From assembly GCA_964589175.1 (NCBI GenBank), contig CAZPRY010000002.1:62001-126000 (forward strand): a stretch of 64,000 nt of DNA, written 5' to 3'. Origin of the DNA: CAZPRY01 sp964589175. GTDB taxonomy: Bacteria > Fidelibacterota > UBA2242. The position numbers and the translations under genes were made by a program. Numbering within the stretch: position 1 is the first letter of the stretch; the number at the start of each line of letters is the position of its first letter. The notes below the pieces were generated by a model. That model did not search any database. It had not been told where the DNA came from and saw only the letters and a list, made by a program, of their open reading frames with translations. This document shows, in pieces, positions 7,553-16,828 of the stretch.

Positions 7553-8467
7553 GTGATTTTAAAAACGCTTGATTTGACTAAAAAGTTTGGCTCGTTCCGG
7601 GCTGTCGACAGGCTGTCAATCTCGGTCGAGAAAGGTCAGATCTTCGGATTTCTGGGACCCAACGGAGCAGGCAAAAGCACTACGATTCGGATGCTGCTCG
7701 CTCTTATTCGACCCAGCTCGGGCAGTTTTGAGCTGTTCGATAAAGACATTTCGCAACATCGAAAAAGGGTTTTTGCCAGAGTGGGATCGCTGGTGGAAAA
7801 ACCCGATTTATACGAATACCTCAGCGCTGGCTACAATTTACATTTACTCGGGCAGCTCAATGGCGGGGTAAGCCGCAAGCGAATCGAAGAAGTGTTGGAT
7901 ATCGTAAAACTTTGCGATCGCGAGCGAGACAAAGTCCGTCATTTTTCGCATGGGATGAAACAACGGCTCAGTATAGCCCAGGCGCTTTTAAATGAACCGG
8001 AACTGATTATTCTGGATGAACCCACCTCGGGTCTGGACCCGGAATGCATCAAAGAAATTCGGGAATTGATAGTACGTCTTTCGCGAGACTTCGGGATCAC
8101 GATCTTTCTGTCCTCGCATCTTCTGCACGAGGTGGAACAGGTTTGTACGCACGTAGGCATCATTGATAGGGGAAAATTATTGATACAGGGAGAGGTGTCG
8201 CGATTATTACAGGACACTGATTTCACAGTAACGGAAATTGTTGTGGATAAGCCCGAAGAGGCCCTCCCGCTTTTAACCGGTGAAGCCTGGATTGGTAAAG
8301 TGGAATCGGGGGGCAATAGTCTCAAGGTGCATATTACTTCCGGGCAGAGACCCCGGCTGGTAGAATTTCTGGTGCAAAATCGTTTTCAGGTGTTTTCTGT
8401 TATTCCGCGTACAACGCTGGAAGACTATTATCTGGGGCTGCTACAGAGAAGCCGGGAGATCGATTAG
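7553..8467 (+). CDS. ABC transporter ATP-binding protein
   Basis: A 304-residue DrrA/CcmA-type ATPase that energises the permease encoded next. Walker A is GPNGAGKST at 35-43, the signature is FSHGMKQR at 131-138 (variant of LSGGQ) and Walker B with the catalytic Glu is LIILDEPTSGLDP at 151-163. The C-terminal 80 residues form the extra domain usual in this subfamily. The start is GTG at 7553 with no clear ribosome-binding site, so a short leader or leaderless message is possible. It abuts the permease gene directly (no gap). Substrate is not evident. Confidence 0.9.
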   Translation: MILKTLDLTKKFGSFRAVDRLSISVEKGQIFGFLGPNGAGKSTTIRMLLALIRPSSGSFELFDKDISQHRKRVFARVGSLVEKPDLYEYLSAGYNLHLLGQLNGGVSRKRIEEVLDIVKLCDRERDKVRHFSHGMKQRLSIAQALLNEPELIILDEPTSGLDPECIKEIRELIVRLSRDFGITIFLSSHLLHEVEQVCTHVGIIDRGKLLIQGEVSRLLQDTDFTVTEIVVDKPEEALPLLTGEAWIGKVESGGNSLKVHITSGQRPRLVEFLVQNRFQVFSVIPRTTLEDYYLGLLQRSREID

Positions 8468-9313
8468 ATGAATCTGTTTTGCAGGCTAACACGAGTCGAA
8501 ATGGTCAAGATCTTCAGCAAACCGCGGACATATATCGGTTTTGCCACGATTTTTCTGCTGGTTCCGGTCATTATGTGGCTGGTGCGCAAATATGGTCTCG
8601 ATATCTATGAGAACGCTCTCGGTTCACTGGAAGATTCGTTTGTGTTTGTCGGTTCCCTGACAAACGGTCTGTTTGCCGCCTATTTTTTAATGAATGTACT
8701 CTGGGTTCATTTTCCATTTCTGATAATATTGGTTTCGGGGGATGTCATGGCCAGCGAAAGCGCCTCAGGGACCTTCCGGATTCTACTGACCCGATCCGCA
8801 AACCGGTTACAGGTGATCACCGCAAAATTCGTGGCGACTTTCTTTTATACCTTCTCGATTGTGTTTTTCATGGGGCTGTGCTGCATCGGATTCGGTATGC
8901 TCATGGTGGGCGGCGGCGATCTTCTGGTCTTTGACAAAGGCATCCTGATTTTATCTCAGAACGAGGCCTTGCTCCGCTTCCTGCTGGCCTATACACTGGC
9001 GGTTTGGGCCCAAATGACCATCGCCGCGCTGTCTTTCCTCTTTTCGACCCTGTCCAGTAACTCGGTCGGTCCAATTATCGGAACCTACGCCGTGATTGTG
9101 GTTTCCTTTATTCTTTCGGTACTAAGAATAGACGCGCTGAGATATATTCGTCCTTATCTGTTTACATCCTATTTCGATGTGTTCTTCGCTCCTTTCGCGG
9201 CGCCGATACCCTGGTCCGAAATTGCATCGGACATGCTGCGTTTGGGCGCTTTCATCATTATCTTCTATCTTATTAGTGTTTTCGTTTTTCTAAGGAGAGA
9301 CATCACAACCTGA
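8468..9313 (+). CDS. ABC-2 type transporter permease
   Basis: A 281-residue integral membrane protein with about six segments: near residues 18-36, 55-80, 105-140, 165-190, 200-225 and 255-277. The loop DVMASESASGTFRILLTRSANR is the typical ABC-2 coupling-helix region. It begins at the base after the ATPase stop and its TGA overlaps the ATG of the LolA-like gene (9313), so the three genes form one operon. The combination resembles lipid, peptide or antibiotic exporters of the DrrAB/NatAB kind. Direction of transport is inferred as export; substrate unknown. Confidence 0.88.
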   Translation: MNLFCRLTRVEMVKIFSKPRTYIGFATIFLLVPVIMWLVRKYGLDIYENALGSLEDSFVFVGSLTNGLFAAYFLMNVLWVHFPFLIILVSGDVMASESASGTFRILLTRSANRLQVITAKFVATFFYTFSIVFFMGLCCIGFGMLMVGGGDLLVFDKGILILSQNEALLRFLLAYTLAVWAQMTIAALSFLFSTLSSNSVGPIIGTYAVIVVSFILSVLRIDALRYIRPYLFTSYFDVFFAPFAAPIPWSEIASDMLRLGAFIIIFYLISVFVFLRRDITT

Positions 9314-10041
9314 TGAAAAGCCATAGAATCTTTACTGCGCCGTTGTTGATTTTGCTATTCCTGTCAGGATTCAGTTGGATGTGTGTGGCCGGCGAGATCG
9401 ACCCGGAGCTTGAATCTATTATTGAAAGAGTTGAGGCGACCTTCGACAAAATTGAGGATTACTCGGTGAAAGTTCAGGTGAGCGTGGATATCCCCAATTT
9501 TCGGATGCCGAACAAGAAAATTAAGGTACTCTATAAAAAGCCCGATAAAATCTCGGTGCTTTCGCCCGGTTTCGCAATTGTACCTAAGTCTGGGATTGTC
9601 CCAACGCCTCGCAGCCTGATGGGTGACGATATCGAGCAGATCAGCGTCGGAGAGGAATTTTTTAACGGACGCACCTATAAGATTTTACAACTTTTTCCTA
9701 AGGAAGAACGCGGCGTCCGCGAAATAAAAGTGTATGTAAATCCGGAACGCTGGACGGTCGATCTGGTAAAAAATGAACTTTTGAACGGGGGAAGCTCGCA
9801 ATTAAAGGTTTCATATCAGAAAATTCAGGGATTTTGGTTGCCGGACACGAGCTGGCTGGAAATGAATCTGCCCCAGGGTATTCCCCGCCTCAATCGTCCG
9901 AATATCTATGATCCAAGCGGTGGAATTGAAAGTTTTGAAAAAGCCGCGACTGGTAACATGCAGGGGGAAGTACTGTTGATATTCTCAGATTTCAGGGTGA
10001 ACAAGGGAATCAAGGATTCGGCTTTTAAGCAGGAGGATTAG
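9313..10041 (+). CDS. LolA-like outer membrane lipoprotein carrier family protein
   Basis: The 242-residue protein has a signal peptide (hydrophobic core at about residues 8-26, cleavage after CVAGE region). The mature part starts with a helix ESIIERVEATFDKIEDYSV followed by alternating strands such as VLYKKPDKISVLSP, the pattern of the LolA/LolB half-barrel, which binds acyl chains in the periplasm. It overlaps the permease stop by one base. A periplasmic lipid-binding partner for the ABC pair is therefore likely. It lacks the length and Arg pattern that would make me call it true LolA. A second LolA-like gene at 56644 sits beside an RND pump. Confidence 0.7.
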   Translation: MKSHRIFTAPLLILLFLSGFSWMCVAGEIDPELESIIERVEATFDKIEDYSVKVQVSVDIPNFRMPNKKIKVLYKKPDKISVLSPGFAIVPKSGIVPTPRSLMGDDIEQISVGEEFFNGRTYKILQLFPKEERGVREIKVYVNPERWTVDLVKNELLNGGSSQLKVSYQKIQGFWLPDTSWLEMNLPQGIPRLNRPNIYDPSGGIESFEKAATGNMQGEVLLIFSDFRVNKGIKDSAFKQED

Positions 10042-10127
10042 ACGTCGGTCAGGTATTTTGTTGGCATTAAGGGGAAATGTTTAATATTTTAAGCAGATGA
10101 ATATCAACATAAAATCGGGATGAATCT

Positions 10128-10646
10128 ATGACCTTGTTAGAGATGACGATTTTGGGTATTGTTTCGGAGGAATCCAACCACGCCTATAATATTGAAAAAA
10201 AGATTAAGGGGCGTAAAATTCGCGAGCGCCTTAACATCGGTTTTTCAACAATTTACGCCGCATTGAAGAAATTAGAGAAATTGGCTTACCTTGAAAGCAG
10301 CTTTGCACCGCAAGAGAGTCTTCCCGGTCGACGCACCTATTCGATTACCGAAAAGGGCAAAGTGGTCTTGACGGACGAGTTGAAGAAGGCCCTCTCCCAG
10401 CCGCAAAGAGAACAATCAACTTTTGAGACGGGCCTGGAATTCGGATCTTTTTTAAGCAGCGAAACACTCAAGGAATCCCTCTCGCTTTATGAATCTGAGC
10501 TGAGCCGCCTGATGCAGATCAAGGTCCGGGAAATAACCGATTTTCACGACTTGAATCCGATTAAACGCGCTCTTTTACTACGGCCGCTCACGCTCTGGCA
10601 GGCAGAGAGAAAGTGGATTCGTGAATTAATGGGACTTTTGAAATGA
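10128..10646 (+). CDS. PadR-family transcriptional regulator
   Basis: A 172-residue winged-helix protein. The N-terminus TLLEMTILGIVSEESNHAYNI with GFSTIYAALKKLEKLAYLES, followed by RRTYSITEKGK, is diagnostic of PadR. The C-terminal 80 residues form the helical dimerisation part seen in the PadR-s1/AphA group. PadR proteins usually repress adjacent exporters and respond to phenolics or drugs. It lies 86 bases after the ABC operon, so control of that operon is plausible. No operator could be recognised. Confidence 0.85.
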   Translation: MTLLEMTILGIVSEESNHAYNIEKKIKGRKIRERLNIGFSTIYAALKKLEKLAYLESSFAPQESLPGRRTYSITEKGKVVLTDELKKALSQPQREQSTFETGLEFGSFLSSETLKESLSLYESELSRLMQIKVREITDFHDLNPIKRALLLRPLTLWQAERKWIRELMGLLK

Positions 10647-10684
10647 GTTCGAGACCAGACAAGGCAAAATAAGAAGAGGTTAGC

Positions 10685-10993
10685 ATGCAAAACTGGCTTA
10701 ATTATCTTTCCGCCAATCCGTTGCTGGCTGTAGCCGTAGCGATCATCCTGATATTATTTGTTTTTATGGTATTACGCAAACTGATCAAATGGGCAATTGT
10801 TTCCTTCGTCATCCTGGCGATTGTCGTCGGATTGACATACAACAGCTCCCAGAAATCCGAGGTGGCCCAAGAGATTGAAAAACAGGCCGGAAAAGTGATT
10901 CAAAAGAGCAAAGAGGGAGCCCAAAAGCTGTTTGATAAGGGCAAGGAAGAGCTCGGAAAAGCCGCCGAAAAAAAGATTGACGATCTCAAATGA
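10685..10993 (+). CDS. Small membrane protein with amphipathic helical tail
   Basis: A 102-residue protein I do not recognise. Residues 12-30 and 36-53 are two hydrophobic segments separated by LRKLIKW. The rest is a strongly charged, Ala/Lys/Glu-rich helix (KSEVAQEIEKQAGKVIQKSK onwards), resembling LEA or apolipoprotein-like amphipathic repeats. GAGGTTAGCATG supplies a ribosome-binding site. It follows the PadR gene by 38 bases and may be co-transcribed. A role in membrane stress is a guess only. Confidence 0.6.
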   Translation: MQNWLNYLSANPLLAVAVAIILILFVFMVLRKLIKWAIVSFVILAIVVGLTYNSSQKSEVAQEIEKQAGKVIQKSKEGAQKLFDKGKEELGKAAEKKIDDLK

Positions 10994-11173
10994 TCAACAA
11001 TTAGTAATTCTTAAACCGGTTATATCGGTCCTCTAAAAATGAGTTCCATAGTTTTCTTTACCTGTATTGATCACATAATTTATCTTTTTATACGACTCAG
11101 GCGGGCCCCAAGTTAACGGCATCTCTTTCTTTCCTTTTTTCCATAGTAAAATAAAAACACCAAGGAGGGCCGA

Positions 11174-12568
11174 ATGCCTGATTTTTTCCCCGAGCCGTTT
11201 CGTATCAAGGTTGTTGAGTCAATCATGAGAACAACCGGGACAGAACGGGAGCAGATTCTGAAAGATGCCGGCTATAATGTATTCAATATTCCTTCCGAAA
11301 AGGTAATTGTAGACCTACTTACGGACAGCGGGACAGGTGCGATGAGCGATTACCAGTGGGCGGGCCTAAACCAGGGCGACGAGGCTTATGCCTGTTGTAG
11401 GAATTGGTTTCATTTTGAAGAACGCGTCAAGGCCCTCACCGGATTGAAATTCGTGGTACCCACACACCAGGGACGAGTGGCTGAGAACCTTCTGTTTTCC
11501 ACGATTGCCAAGCAAGGGATGATAATCCCGAGCAACAATCATTTCGATACCACGCGTGCCAATATACTGGCCAACGGCGGCAAGCCGCTGGATCTAGTGA
11601 TTGACGAAGGCAAGGTTCCATCCGTTTTTCACCCGTTTAAGGGAAATATGAATATCGCAAAACTAGAAGAAGCGATCCGGATTTATGGTCGTGATAATAT
11701 TCCGCTGATTATGGTTACCGTGACCAACAACTCAGGAGGAGGACAACCGGTATCGATGCAAAATATTCGCGATATACGGATTGTCGCAGATAGGTATCAA
11801 ATTCCTTTCTTCTTTGACGCCTGCCGTTTTGCGGAAAATGCGTATTTCATCAAACTGCGCGAGAAAGGTTACGATACAAAGTCGACCGAAGAGATCGCCA
11901 AAGAAATGTTCTCGTATGTCGATGGTTGCTCGATGAGCGCCAAAAAAGACGGACTGGCAAACATCGGCGGATTTCTGGCGCTAAATAATGAAATGCTGGC
12001 CAACGGAGTGAAGGAAAAGCTGATTCTGATTGAGGGCTTTCTGACATACGGGGGCCTGGCCGGTCGCGATCTGGAGGTGATTGCCCGGGGCCTGGAAGAG
12101 GTTGTGCGGGAGGAATATCTGGAGTATCGGATCGGCCAGGTGAAGCGCCTGGGTGATCTTCTGGACAGAGCAGGAGTACCGATTTTACAACCAACAGGCG
12201 GACACGCGGTGTATATTGATGCCCGCGCGTTCCTGAAACATGTTCCCCAAAATCAGTTTCCTGGGCAGGCCCTGGTAGCGCATCTGTATCTTCATGCCGG
12301 CGTTCGTGCCGTTGAGGTGGGCAGCTTAATGTTTGCGCATGAGGATAAAGAAAGTGGAGAAATTAATTATCCCAATCTTGAACTGGTTCGCCTGGCGATC
12401 CCCCGACGGGTCTACACGGATCGTCACCTGCGCTATGTAGCCGAAGCGGTTGTAGAACTCTATAATAAGAGAACGACCATCAAAGGAATGAGAATTGTGG
12501 AAAGCGCAGAGGGTCCACTTCGCCACTTTACGGCAAGACTTGATTTCATAGAAGAGAGCAAGAATTAA
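11174..12568 (+). CDS. tnaA: Tryptophanase (tryptophan indole-lyase)
   Basis: A PLP enzyme that splits tryptophan to indole, pyruvate and ammonia. The 464-residue sequence has the beta-eliminating lyase hallmarks EPFRIKVVE, LLTDSGTGAMSD, GDEAYACCRNW, VPTHQGR and SAKKD with the PLP lysine at 257/258. Two positions separate it from tyrosine phenol-lyase: LRHFTARLD near the C-terminus keeps the tryptophanase His (E. coli H463), and RAVEVGS has Val where the phenol-lyase has its substrate-binding Arg. AAGGAGGG precedes the ATG. No tryptophan permease and no Trp-containing leader peptide are adjacent. It supports amino-acid fermentation. Confidence 0.88.
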   Translation: MPDFFPEPFRIKVVESIMRTTGTEREQILKDAGYNVFNIPSEKVIVDLLTDSGTGAMSDYQWAGLNQGDEAYACCRNWFHFEERVKALTGLKFVVPTHQGRVAENLLFSTIAKQGMIIPSNNHFDTTRANILANGGKPLDLVIDEGKVPSVFHPFKGNMNIAKLEEAIRIYGRDNIPLIMVTVTNNSGGGQPVSMQNIRDIRIVADRYQIPFFFDACRFAENAYFIKLREKGYDTKSTEEIAKEMFSYVDGCSMSAKKDGLANIGGFLALNNEMLANGVKEKLILIEGFLTYGGLAGRDLEVIARGLEEVVREEYLEYRIGQVKRLGDLLDRAGVPILQPTGGHAVYIDARAFLKHVPQNQFPGQALVAHLYLHAGVRAVEVGSLMFAHEDKESGEINYPNLELVRLAIPRRVYTDRHLRYVAEAVVELYNKRTTIKGMRIVESAEGPLRHFTARLDFIEESKN

Positions 12569-12595
12569 CGATGGAGTATATTTTCAGGAGTACAA

Positions 12596-15100
12596 ATGAA
12601 GAATCTTTTACCGATTATTTTCGGATTCGCGACGATCATGATGAATTTTCTACAGGCAGAAATGCAAATTCCGATCATTCCGAGCCCGCGCGAGGTGGAA
12701 TGGCGGGACGGTGCGTTTCGTCTCGGCGATTCTATCGCGGTCTTCTATAGCGAGAATATACACGCCGGATTTTCCGGTTTGCCGATTTTAAAAGAATTCT
12801 TAGGTGAACGGTCAATGTTCCAGAGCTTTACCGGAGAGCCGGACGCTCGAAGCGGTGAACCGGGAATCCATATTTTACTGACTCAATCCGAAGAATTTTC
12901 CGTTGCCGGAGAAACGTTTCATTTTTCTCCCGAAATGATACCGGAAGGCTATTTTTTGATGATCCAGTCGAAGAGGGTATTGCTCTTCGCCCAAGAAGAA
13001 GCCGGTCTGTTTTATGGAATCATGTCTCTGCTTCAGATCTGGGAAAGATTCAGCCGCGAGGGTATTCCTGGGATGGTAATAAAAGACTATCCGGCATTTT
13101 CCTGGAGGGGGGTGTCGGATGACATCAGTCGGGGTCAGGTCTCAACGATGGACAATTTTAAAGATATCATCCGTTTCCTGGCCCGGTATAAATACAATAT
13201 TTACATGCCGTATATGGAAGATGTAATGGTGCTGGACACCTACCCGGACATTGCTGTTGGGCGCGGTGCCCTGACCAAGAATGAATTGGTTGAATTGCAG
13301 ACATTTGCCGACCGCTATTATGTGCAGATAATACCAATCTTTCAAACCCTGGGACATTACGAGAATATTTTAAACATGCCCGAGTACCAAAAATATGCCG
13401 AGTATCCGGGGGCTGCCTCCCTCAATATCAGCAGCAAAGCGGCCGATGCGTTCTTGTTTAACATGCTGGAGGAAGTGATGCCCGTTTTTCGGTCCCCGTA
13501 TTTCCATATCGGTGCCGATGAATCGTGGGATGTGGGGCTGGGGGCTACCCGGAAACTAAAGAACGAAATCGGTATTGCGGAACTGCATGCGAGGCACTAT
13601 AACAAAGTGTACGAAAAAGTCCGCAAGGCAGACCGGAAAGTACTGATGTACGGGGATATTATTCTTCGACACCCAGAGATTCTGGAGCGCATACCCAAAG
13701 ATATCATTATTGTGGATTGGCATTATTGGCCGACGGACAGTTACCCCTCGGTAAAGAGGTTTCGGGAGGCGGGATTTCAGGTGCTCGTTTCTCCCGGTAT
13801 ACATAACTGGCGGCGGCCTTTCCCGAATTTAAATTCGGCCTGGATAAATATCGCCAATTTCAATCGACGCGGCCAGGAAGAAGGCGCGCTTGGCTCAATC
13901 CTTTCCAACTGGGGTGATTATGGTGGTCCGAATTTTAGGGAATTAAATTATTTAGGATACATTTATGGCAGTGAGACGAGCTGGAGCCCGACCGTGACGG
14001 ACAAGTATACGCTGGATGGGCGTTATTTTTGGCAATATTTCGGAACAGATGATTCACGCCTGCAATCACTCTTCCTTCATCTGAGCGAGATTGCCGGGCT
14101 GTCGGATTTCAAGCAGATCTGGGCCCAGCCCTTTTACGAACCGACTCAGAAGCCCAATGAACTTCTCGCCCAATCGTCGCAACTCCTCGACTACAGTCGG
14201 GCGGCGTGCGATATTATCGACGAACTACGCGAAATCGTTCCGCGAAATTCAGATTACCTGGATTATCTTGAAAACGCGGCTTTGATGGGAGAATATCTGG
14301 GGCATAAAATGGTTCTGGCGCGAGATCGGCAAATCATACTTACGGAGACATTGACGGATACGCAATCAGCTGAGTTGGATTGGGATTTAAAGGACGGCTG
14401 CCTGTCGCAGATCGGGCTGCTGGCCCAAATAGAAGAGCAGTATCAAACACTTTGGTTGCGTACCAACCGGCCGGATAACCTAACCAGAGTGCTGAATCTT
14501 TTCCGTCATCAGAAAGCATACTACGCGGAATCCTACGCTCAGCTGACGGATAAGCACCATGATTTTCCTATGGAGGTGCCGTCCAAATGGATTACGGCAA
14601 ATCGGTTTACAACTGATACGACCAATCCGACCGTATATTTACGTAAGACTTTTATGCTTCCTGCAAATAAGAGAATTCAGAGCGCTGACCTGCAAATTGT
14701 AGCTAATACGAATGCGACGATTTTTGTGAACGGAAAAAAGATCGGCAAAGTGGTGGCCACCAAATCCTTGTCTCTATTAGCGGAAAATCAGCGTGTTGGC
14801 TGGTGGAAAATAAAAGAACAGTTGGCGGATGGCGAGAATTGCCTCACCGTGGAAGTGAGCAACTATATTCCGGAACGACCCGCGGCTGCGAATGTGTATC
14901 TGGAGATTTATTTTGAGGACGATGCCGTTCTAATCGTGGGAAGCGATCCGACGTGGGAAGCCGCCATTGTTCCATCGAAAAAGTGGCAGACTGTCGACTT
15001 TGCTGAAAGCTGGGGAAAGGCGGCAGAGTATAGTGCTTGTCCCTGGAAGATCTCTGTGCCGCTATTTAAAAGGGGTTATGCTTCGCGTGTGGAGTTTTAA
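12596..15100 (+). CDS. Secreted glycoside hydrolase family 20 beta-N-acetylhexosaminidase
   Basis: The 834-residue protein starts with a signal peptide (residues 1-21). Residues about 24-150 form the GH20b domain with VVLFAQEEAG-type strands, and the (beta/alpha)8 catalytic domain follows from WRGVSDDISRGQV. The catalytic pair is D308-E309 in HIGADESWD. The last 200 residues (from about 655) look like a beta-sandwich carbohydrate-binding module with NATIFVNGKKIGK. It removes terminal N-acetylhexosamine from chitin, peptidoglycan or glycans outside the cytoplasm. It lies 27 bases after tnaA and may share its transcript. Confidence 0.9.
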   Translation: MKNLLPIIFGFATIMMNFLQAEMQIPIIPSPREVEWRDGAFRLGDSIAVFYSENIHAGFSGLPILKEFLGERSMFQSFTGEPDARSGEPGIHILLTQSEEFSVAGETFHFSPEMIPEGYFLMIQSKRVLLFAQEEAGLFYGIMSLLQIWERFSREGIPGMVIKDYPAFSWRGVSDDISRGQVSTMDNFKDIIRFLARYKYNIYMPYMEDVMVLDTYPDIAVGRGALTKNELVELQTFADRYYVQIIPIFQTLGHYENILNMPEYQKYAEYPGAASLNISSKAADAFLFNMLEEVMPVFRSPYFHIGADESWDVGLGATRKLKNEIGIAELHARHYNKVYEKVRKADRKVLMYGDIILRHPEILERIPKDIIIVDWHYWPTDSYPSVKRFREAGFQVLVSPGIHNWRRPFPNLNSAWINIANFNRRGQEEGALGSILSNWGDYGGPNFRELNYLGYIYGSETSWSPTVTDKYTLDGRYFWQYFGTDDSRLQSLFLHLSEIAGLSDFKQIWAQPFYEPTQKPNELLAQSSQLLDYSRAACDIIDELREIVPRNSDYLDYLENAALMGEYLGHKMVLARDRQIILTETLTDTQSAELDWDLKDGCLSQIGLLAQIEEQYQTLWLRTNRPDNLTRVLNLFRHQKAYYAESYAQLTDKHHDFPMEVPSKWITANRFTTDTTNPTVYLRKTFMLPANKRIQSADLQIVANTNATIFVNGKKIGKVVATKSLSLLAENQRVGWWKIKEQLADGENCLTVEVSNYIPERPAAANVYLEIYFEDDAVLIVGSDPTWEAAIVPSKKWQTVDFAESWGKAAEYSACPWKISVPLFKRGYASRVEF

Positions 15101-15162
15101 AGGAAATCCGCCGACTCTCGGATTGTATCCATATATTATCGACGATTCTCTGGATAGATTCT

Positions 15163-15196
15163 AAAAAAAAGAGGGGCAGACCACCCGGTATGCCCC
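15163..15196 (-). terminator. Intrinsic terminator of ackA
   Basis: Read on the minus strand, GGGGCA pairs with TGCCCC (15191-15196 with 15173-15178), with a further ACC/GGT step inside, followed by a run of T (the A run at 15163-15170). It lies just after the ackA stop. Confidence 0.75.
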
Positions 15197-15219
15197 CGCT
15201 AGATGTCTCAAATATAGGC

Positions 15220-16425
15220 TCAACCTTCTTTTATGATTCTCTCGGTTTCCATCGCAATCACAAGCTCTTCGTTGGTGGGAATCACCATAACCGTAACCTT
15301 TGAATCGTTGGTACTGATTACGGCTTCCTTCGCCCTTATGGATTTATTGATTTCATTGTCGATTACGATCCCTAGATTTTCCATATGGCAGAGAGAATCC
15401 TGCCGGGTGACATGAGAATTTTCCCCAACGCCACCGGTAAAAACGATGACATCGACGCCATTTAAGACTCCGATATAAGCGCTCACATATTTTTTAATGC
15501 GGTAATGAAAAACATTTAGCGCCAACTGGGCGTTGTAATTACCCGCTACGGCAGCTTCCTCAATTTCGCGCATATCACTGGTCAATTCCGAAATCCCAAG
15601 GACGCCGCACTGTTTGTTGAAAAAATCGTTAGCCTCTTCAACGGTCATTTTTTCACGTGAAGCAATATTGAAGATAACGCCGGGATCTATATCGCCACAG
15701 CGGGTTCCCATAATCAAGCCCTCCAGGGGAGTAAATCCCATGGACGTATCAACCGAAATACCACCGTTAATGGCTGCAATACTACTACCGTTCCCCAAAT
15801 GGCAGGTGATAACTTTCAGATCTTTGATGTCCTTGCCTAAAATTTCCGCGGCACGCTGGGATACATAGTAGTGAGATGATCCGTGGAATCCGTATCTTCG
15901 GATCCCGTTTTCACGGTAGAATTTATAAGGAATACCGTACATAAAGGCGTAATCCGGGATGTTAATATGAAAAGTTGTATCAAAAACGCCGACATTGGGC
16001 AGCCCGGGCAGGTTCGCCAGACTAGCTTCGATACCCCTGATGTTAGCCGGGTTGTGCAGAGGGGCAAACTCGATGCATTCATCCAGCTTGGACATCACGT
16101 CTTCGCTGATTAAAACGGACTGATTAAATTTTTCCCCGGCATGTACCAGGCGGTGACCGACGGCTTCGATGCCATTCAGATTACGAAGAACGCCGTGCTC
16201 CGGGTCCACCAGAATTTCCAAAATGCGTCCTATCGCCGCCTGGTGGTCTACGATGCTCTCATCGACAGTCTCGTACTTGTGACCGTCGGAACGTTTATGC
16301 TTCAATTTTGTGCCGCCGATTCCGATCCGTTCCACAAGACCCCGGCACAGCATTGTTTTGTTCAATGTGTTAATCAATTGGTACTTGACGGAGGAGCTCC
16401 CCGAATTAATCGTTAGTACTTGCAT
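15220..16425 (-). CDS. ackA: Acetate kinase
   Basis: Interconverts acetyl phosphate and acetate with ATP; in fermenters it makes ATP. The 401-residue sequence begins MQVLTINSGSSSVKYQLIN, has the family motifs VFDTTFHINIPDYAFMYGIP and RRYGFHGSSHYYV, with HLGNGSS and TGGVGENSHVTR in the C-terminal half. AAGGTGG precedes the ATG. No phosphotransacetylase gene is adjacent, so pta must lie elsewhere or another acetyl-phosphate source is used. A promoter and a terminator flank it, so it is probably monocistronic. Confidence 0.96.
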   Translation of the reverse strand: MQVLTINSGSSSVKYQLINTLNKTMLCRGLVERIGIGGTKLKHKRSDGHKYETVDESIVDHQAAIGRILEILVDPEHGVLRNLNGIEAVGHRLVHAGEKFNQSVLISEDVMSKLDECIEFAPLHNPANIRGIEASLANLPGLPNVGVFDTTFHINIPDYAFMYGIPYKFYRENGIRRYGFHGSSHYYVSQRAAEILGKDIKDLKVITCHLGNGSSIAAINGGISVDTSMGFTPLEGLIMGTRCGDIDPGVIFNIASREKMTVEEANDFFNKQCGVLGISELTSDMREIEEAAVAGNYNAQLALNVFHYRIKKYVSAYIGVLNGVDVIVFTGGVGENSHVTRQDSLCHMENLGIVIDNEINKSIRAKEAVISTNDSKVTVMVIPTNEELVIAMETERIIKEG

Positions 16426-16515
16426 TTTCCACCTTTATAATGAAGTTGATCTGGATATTGTGTTTGGCGCGGTGCGAAATTGATTCTATTCATAAGACGG
16501 CATTTTCAGCCCCAG

Positions 16516-16543
16516 ATTTTACGAAAAATTTGTGGTTTTTCAA
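16516..16543 (-). promoter_or_regulatory. Candidate promoter of ackA
   Basis: On the minus strand TTGAAA (16538-16543), 16-base spacer, TAAAAT (16516-16521), about 90 bases before the ackA ATG. Confidence 0.45.
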
Positions 16544-16595
16544 ATAATATTTGTTCTATAGACTATTCTAAATAAGAGGATTTTCAGAGGTCAGG

Positions 16596-16655
16596 AGCCC
16601 CCAAAATTCAAACGTAATTTTGCTGTCGGCCGAACAACGGGGGCTTTTATTTTTG
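16596..16655 (+). terminator. Structured terminator-like element in the ackA / secreted protein gap
   Basis: AGCCCCC (16596-16602) pairs with GGGGGCT (16639-16645), enclosing CAAAATT/AATTTTG (16602-16608 with 16616-16622) and a small TCGGCCGA palindrome (16626-16633). A T-rich tail TTTTATTTTT follows. The rest of the 403-base gap 16426-16828 holds the ackA promoter and no credible gene. The element could end a plus-strand transcript or act as a leader attenuator for the downstream gene. Confidence 0.45.
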
Positions 16656-16828
16656 GAGTAATTTTGCCCGGTTAACCAAGACCGACTCGCTTTTCGATCA
16701 AAGATGGGCACGACCCTATCGATGTAATAATGATATTCATAGCTTTTGTCTTGATTTTTAAAATATCCACGGATATATTGAAGCCGATTGGTCAAAAAAT
16801 TGTTAAACATTTATTGGAAGAGTTTCAT

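Noticed and set aside
11039..11116. Short frame before tnaA that could be a TnaC-like leader peptide
   Set aside because: It has no Trp codon, which TnaC needs for ribosome stalling, and no ribosome-binding site.
16568..16810. 80-codon minus-strand frame in the ackA gap
   Set aside because: It crosses the structured terminator element, has no good start and no recognisable domain.
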